64,000 nucleotides of DNA from NCBI GenBank assembly GCA_963691655.1, contig OY829326.1:91319235-91383234 (forward strand), written 5' to 3'. The position numbers and the translations under genes are program-made. The notes beneath the pieces are model-generated. The model was given only the letters and a program-made list of their open reading frames with translations, ran no database searches and was not told the origin of the DNA. Positions within the stretch are counted from its first letter, which is position 1; every line of letters starts with the position of its first letter. Positions 61,015-64,000 of the stretch are shown here, one piece after another. The stretch is from Toxonevra muliebris (taxonomy: Eukaryota; Arthropoda; Insecta; Diptera; Pallopteridae).

Positions 61015-62206
61015 AGGGTAGATACAGTATTGGGGCAGGTTCGGCATTGGCGATTTCAGTGTTATGACATCCATCCGTTGTGTAGGAGAAATTTTTAGTT
61101 ACTTTAAGTTTATTAATAAAATCCTCACTATTTCTTGTCTTTGTTTTTTAAACCACATTTTTTAAGTTAGTTTTACTACTGGCAGTATTTTTTACTACAA
61201 TTCTTTATTGAAAAATAAATAATAAAAATATGTTCATTAGAGAGGGTAGAAAAATGGAATATAAGAATAATTTTAACAATATTTGTAGAAAAAACATAGG
61301 TCAAAAATGAATTTCGAGCCTCCGGATTTTCCAAAATAGGTATTTTTACGTATAAGTGAACATAAAACTGTTAAAAATCCACCGATTGTTATGATTGAAT
61401 GCTCGTTGGAAAGGTAATTTAGAGTTCTCTAAGATTTAATTTCAATACAAACCTAAGATATTATAATTTATTGCAATAAGTTCAGTTTTTCAAGAGAAAT
61501 CACTTTTTTTTATTTACTTATTGTAACACTGTACTCGAATTTAAAAAAAAAATTTTGTAGCAGACGGGAGACATATCATTTCTAACTAATTCGGAGTCAA
61601 TGAATTCAGTGGTGATAACCGTTTTCCCCTATCAGCAGCGTTTCATACAAATTTTTATTTTTAAGTTTTGGTTTGGGGGTCAAAAATCCCCAAAAAGTGG
61701 AAAATTTTGTATAGGAGATACCCTTATTTTACATCGAAATAAATTATATTTTTGCACACATCATTTTTTTTATTAAGAAAATAGTTTTTGAAAGTTTCAA
61801 AACAATCGGCTAAAAAATAAGCATCCAGTTCTCATAAAAGCTGAAAATTTGAAACATTTTTTGAAATTTTTGAAAAAAAAAAAAATTATGTAAATAATAA
61901 AGAATAAAATCTGAAAAATCTTATACGGTTTTATTATAGGAAAGGGGTGGGGCTAAAAATCTAATACTTGCAAGTTAAATTACTATCATATAGGGGAATA
62001 AGTTTAGAAAGTATGAAAGCGATCCAAGAACATGAAGAAAAAATTTGTGGGTTTTTTAGGAATAATGCCCCATATTTACGTTATGTTTAAAATAAATTAA
62101 TTTTGGTATTCAAAAGCTAAAGAATCAATATATGTGATAAGCTTAAACGATTTCAGACCCATGAACCAGCTTAAAAAAAAGTGCTGAATCTACCCCAGTC
62201 TCCCCC
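61015..62206. mobile_element. 1.2 kb non-autonomous element with GGGGAGACT ends
   Basis: The left end AGGGGAGACTAGGGTAGATA continues CAG. The right end is CTGAATCTACCCCAGTCTCC followed by CCC, whose inverse is GGGGGAGACTGGGGTAGATT. This gives terminal inverted repeats of about 22 bp with two or three differences. The interior is AT-rich and non-coding. Similar GGGGAGAC-type ends are known from widespread animal MITEs, but I cannot name the superfamily, and no clean target duplication is visible. Confidence 0.72.
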
Positions 62207-63482
62207 ACTTTTATTTGTATTTAACTTAATGTAAATGTATTTACTTTTAGATTATTACAAGCACTCGTGTCTGGATATCTTGAATATTTGTTGTTTAATG
62301 GTCATGACATGATTTTCTTAAAGTAAATCCCCCAAACCACACGGGTGATACATACAAATTTCATCTTTTGCTTCCCTCAACTCATCACATGACTATTTCG
62401 ATTATATACCAGCGTCAGTTTCGTTTTTTATTACATTTTTTCTTATCTTTTACACTTATTTAGAGTTAATCATAATTTAATATTACCTCGTTATGTTTTT
62501 GACATTTCTTAGCTACGGTTGCTTACTTCTACTTCATTGCTACGCGTGCTACTTGCTGATTTAAATTCAAAACTCTGCCAGCAACGCAATTTTTTTTTCG
62601 TTAAATTGTCAAACAACATGACAATGATTATATTTATGAATGATGTCAAAAGAATTGATTTCAAATTCGAAATCTAATGTATTTTTGCACTAAACGAAAA
62701 GTTGCAATATCTATGGATTTGTACGAAAAAAATGTTAACGCACAAATAAAATTAAATCTGTGACCTTTTGACAAAATAACCTCCTTCTGCGCACGAGATT
62801 TCATCTTTTCTTATAAATTTAACGAGATTTTCATGCCCTTATCTTCAAATTTCAATTTTCTTTAGTTCAAGTAGTTTTAACTAAAAATACTAGAAATTTG
62901 GAAAAGCTCATCGAATTTGAAAGGAAGGTCACCGAAATAGTAAGATATCTACTTTTTTGACAACTTTTTCTATCATTGGCAGCTACGCACACACTTACAT
63001 TCCTAAAATATGTTTAAGTAAGCAAAACATTAAGTTTTATTTTAAAATAAGTGTAGGTAATACATAGATATAAAGTATCACATTACCGTTCATAATATTT
63101 AAAAAAAGGAAAACTTAAAAACCCGTTTTACTTAGCTAATTATGCATTTATTATTTAGAAAATCCCCTTCTACACACGGAAAAACCTCAATGTTGAGGAC
63201 GAAAATAAAGCCATATGTCTTAATTTTGAATATAGTCGAAGGTGAAGTCACCGTGAACTTTTCTGTTGCTTTTTATATACAGTTAATGTCAAAATAAAAC
63301 TTCATCAACGTTGACAGAATTGAAAAATTTAGAATTACTTCTTTTGAAAAACAAAAAAGGAAAGTTTGAGGACTTTTATTCAGCATAACCGTCTTAGAAT
63401 TACTCTACTGCAATGTAAAAATGGAAAGTGAATAGAAAAGTTGCACACAATTGTTCCTTTCATTCTTGATTTAAGATCTAAT
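62207..63482. other. AT-rich non-coding DNA
   Basis: Nothing recognised. Confidence 0.4.
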
Positions 63483-63492
63483 GATAGAAACT

Positions 63493-63804
63493 GGGTCGCC
63501 GTAGCCTAGTCGTTAGTGTGTTGGACTGCTACGTAGAGGTGCCCGGGTTCATATCTCGGCACGCTCAAAAATCAAAAAATAGAAAATAAAAATTGTTTTA
63601 CACGGCACCACCTCTTGGCTGGCAATAACACACCCCCAAGAGTAAAAAAAATGCCTATGAAAAGCTTTTCACTTCGCGCGTTCGGATTCGGCATAAAACT
63701 GAAGGTCCCTTCCATTCGTGTATAAATATATCTCACACAACATGAATGGATGCAAAAAGCTCGGCCTTGGCCCTTCATGGGCTATTGTAATAATAGTAGT
63801 AGTA
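63493..63804 (+). mobile_element. tRNA-derived SINE, family B, complete
   Basis: The head GTCGCCGTAGCCTAGTCGTT has an A-box-like TAGCCTAGTCG and a mutated B box GGGTTCATATC. The body includes AAAAGCTCGGCCTTGGCCC, and the tail is TAATAGTAGTAGTAG. A perfect 10-bp target duplication GATAGAAACT flanks it (63483-63492 and 63805-63814), proving recent insertion by target-primed reverse transcription. The same 3' body and tail occur at 35500-35560. The short TAG-repeat tail suggests that an RTE-like LINE (compare the GTAA tail at 28154-28172) may supply the enzyme; that is inference. Confidence 0.92.
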
Positions 63805-64000
63805 GATAGAAACTTAACTTAACTTGACGTAGTGACAACACATAAATAAATATGTCACAGTAGAAAAAAAAACAAGCTGCTTTCATATTTGACAATAAAA
63901 GAAAAATTTTGGAGGAGGATTTGCTATTGGGTTTGAGTTTTTAAACCTCTGCGGAATAGGCCTGAAATTAAAAAATCATTCTAAAATAGTAAATAAACTA

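Noticed and set aside
63495..63570. tRNA gene
   Set aside because: The B box is mutated, and the head is continuous with a SINE body and tail inside a target duplication.
1..64000. CRISPR arrays, bacterial operons, phage or a defence system
   Set aside because: Base composition, SINEs, LINEs, splice sites and absence of long reading frames all indicate an insect nuclear genome; no regularly spaced repeats of CRISPR type were seen.

Overview
This 64 kb window looks like non-coding, transposon-rich chromosomal DNA from a higher (cyclorrhaphan) fly, perhaps a tephritid fruit fly. The DNA is strongly AT-rich. It carries tRNA-derived SINEs, RTE, Jockey-like and CR1-like LINE remnants, several piggyBac families, Tc1/mariner, hAT and PIF/Harbinger fragments, and many small inverted-repeat elements, with the ATATGTATATAC and CAACAA simple repeats common in fly introns. 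No intact host protein-coding gene was found: every protein that could be recognised belongs to a decayed mobile element. The species call is an inference from repeat style, not from a diagnostic gene.

Layout. 1-10 kb: AT-rich sequence with a duplicated segment and an inverted-repeat element (3.9-6.6 kb), a GC-rich hairpin (7.0 kb) and a SINE (10.0 kb). 12.97-15.40 kb: an internally deleted piggyBac element carrying a nested SINE. 17.9-18.6 kb: a hAT-type non-autonomous element with an 8-bp target duplication. 19.1-20.2 kb: two LINE 3' ends in tandem. 21.5-25.4 kb: the only candidate host-gene signals, a strong splice donor (21,600/21,601) and a 1.28 kb A-rich non-coding block bounded by good splice sites; an internal AATAAA plus A25 offers a competing retrocopy explanation. 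Tc1 and hAT debris lies between them. 26.1-29.3 kb: two MITEs, then a piggyBac relic whose tip was hit by a 5'-truncated RTE retroposon, leaving a 13-bp duplication. 34.3-37.0 kb: a candidate 2.7 kb hAT element with four nested pieces. 39.7-43.1 kb: a pogo-like MITE, a piggyBac transposase relic and a Tc1 relic. 44.3-45.1 kb: a long inverted repeat. 49.2-54.4 kb: a Tc1 relic, a CR1-like LINE that kept its endonuclease but lost its reverse transcriptase, and a third piggyBac element. 56-60 kb: a LINE tail, SINE pieces and a second, widely spaced inverted repeat. 61.0-62.2 kb: a 1.2 kb inverted-repeat element. 63.5-63.8 kb: a complete second-family SINE with a perfect 10-bp target duplication.

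Taken together, the window is best read as intron or intergenic DNA, possibly around the 5' non-coding exons of a plus-strand gene with very long introns whose coding part is outside the window. I found no convincing new biological system. The most informative structures are the nested insertions, which give relative ages; the two long inverted repeats, which could form hairpin RNA; and the repeated palindromes just inside the piggyBac ends.
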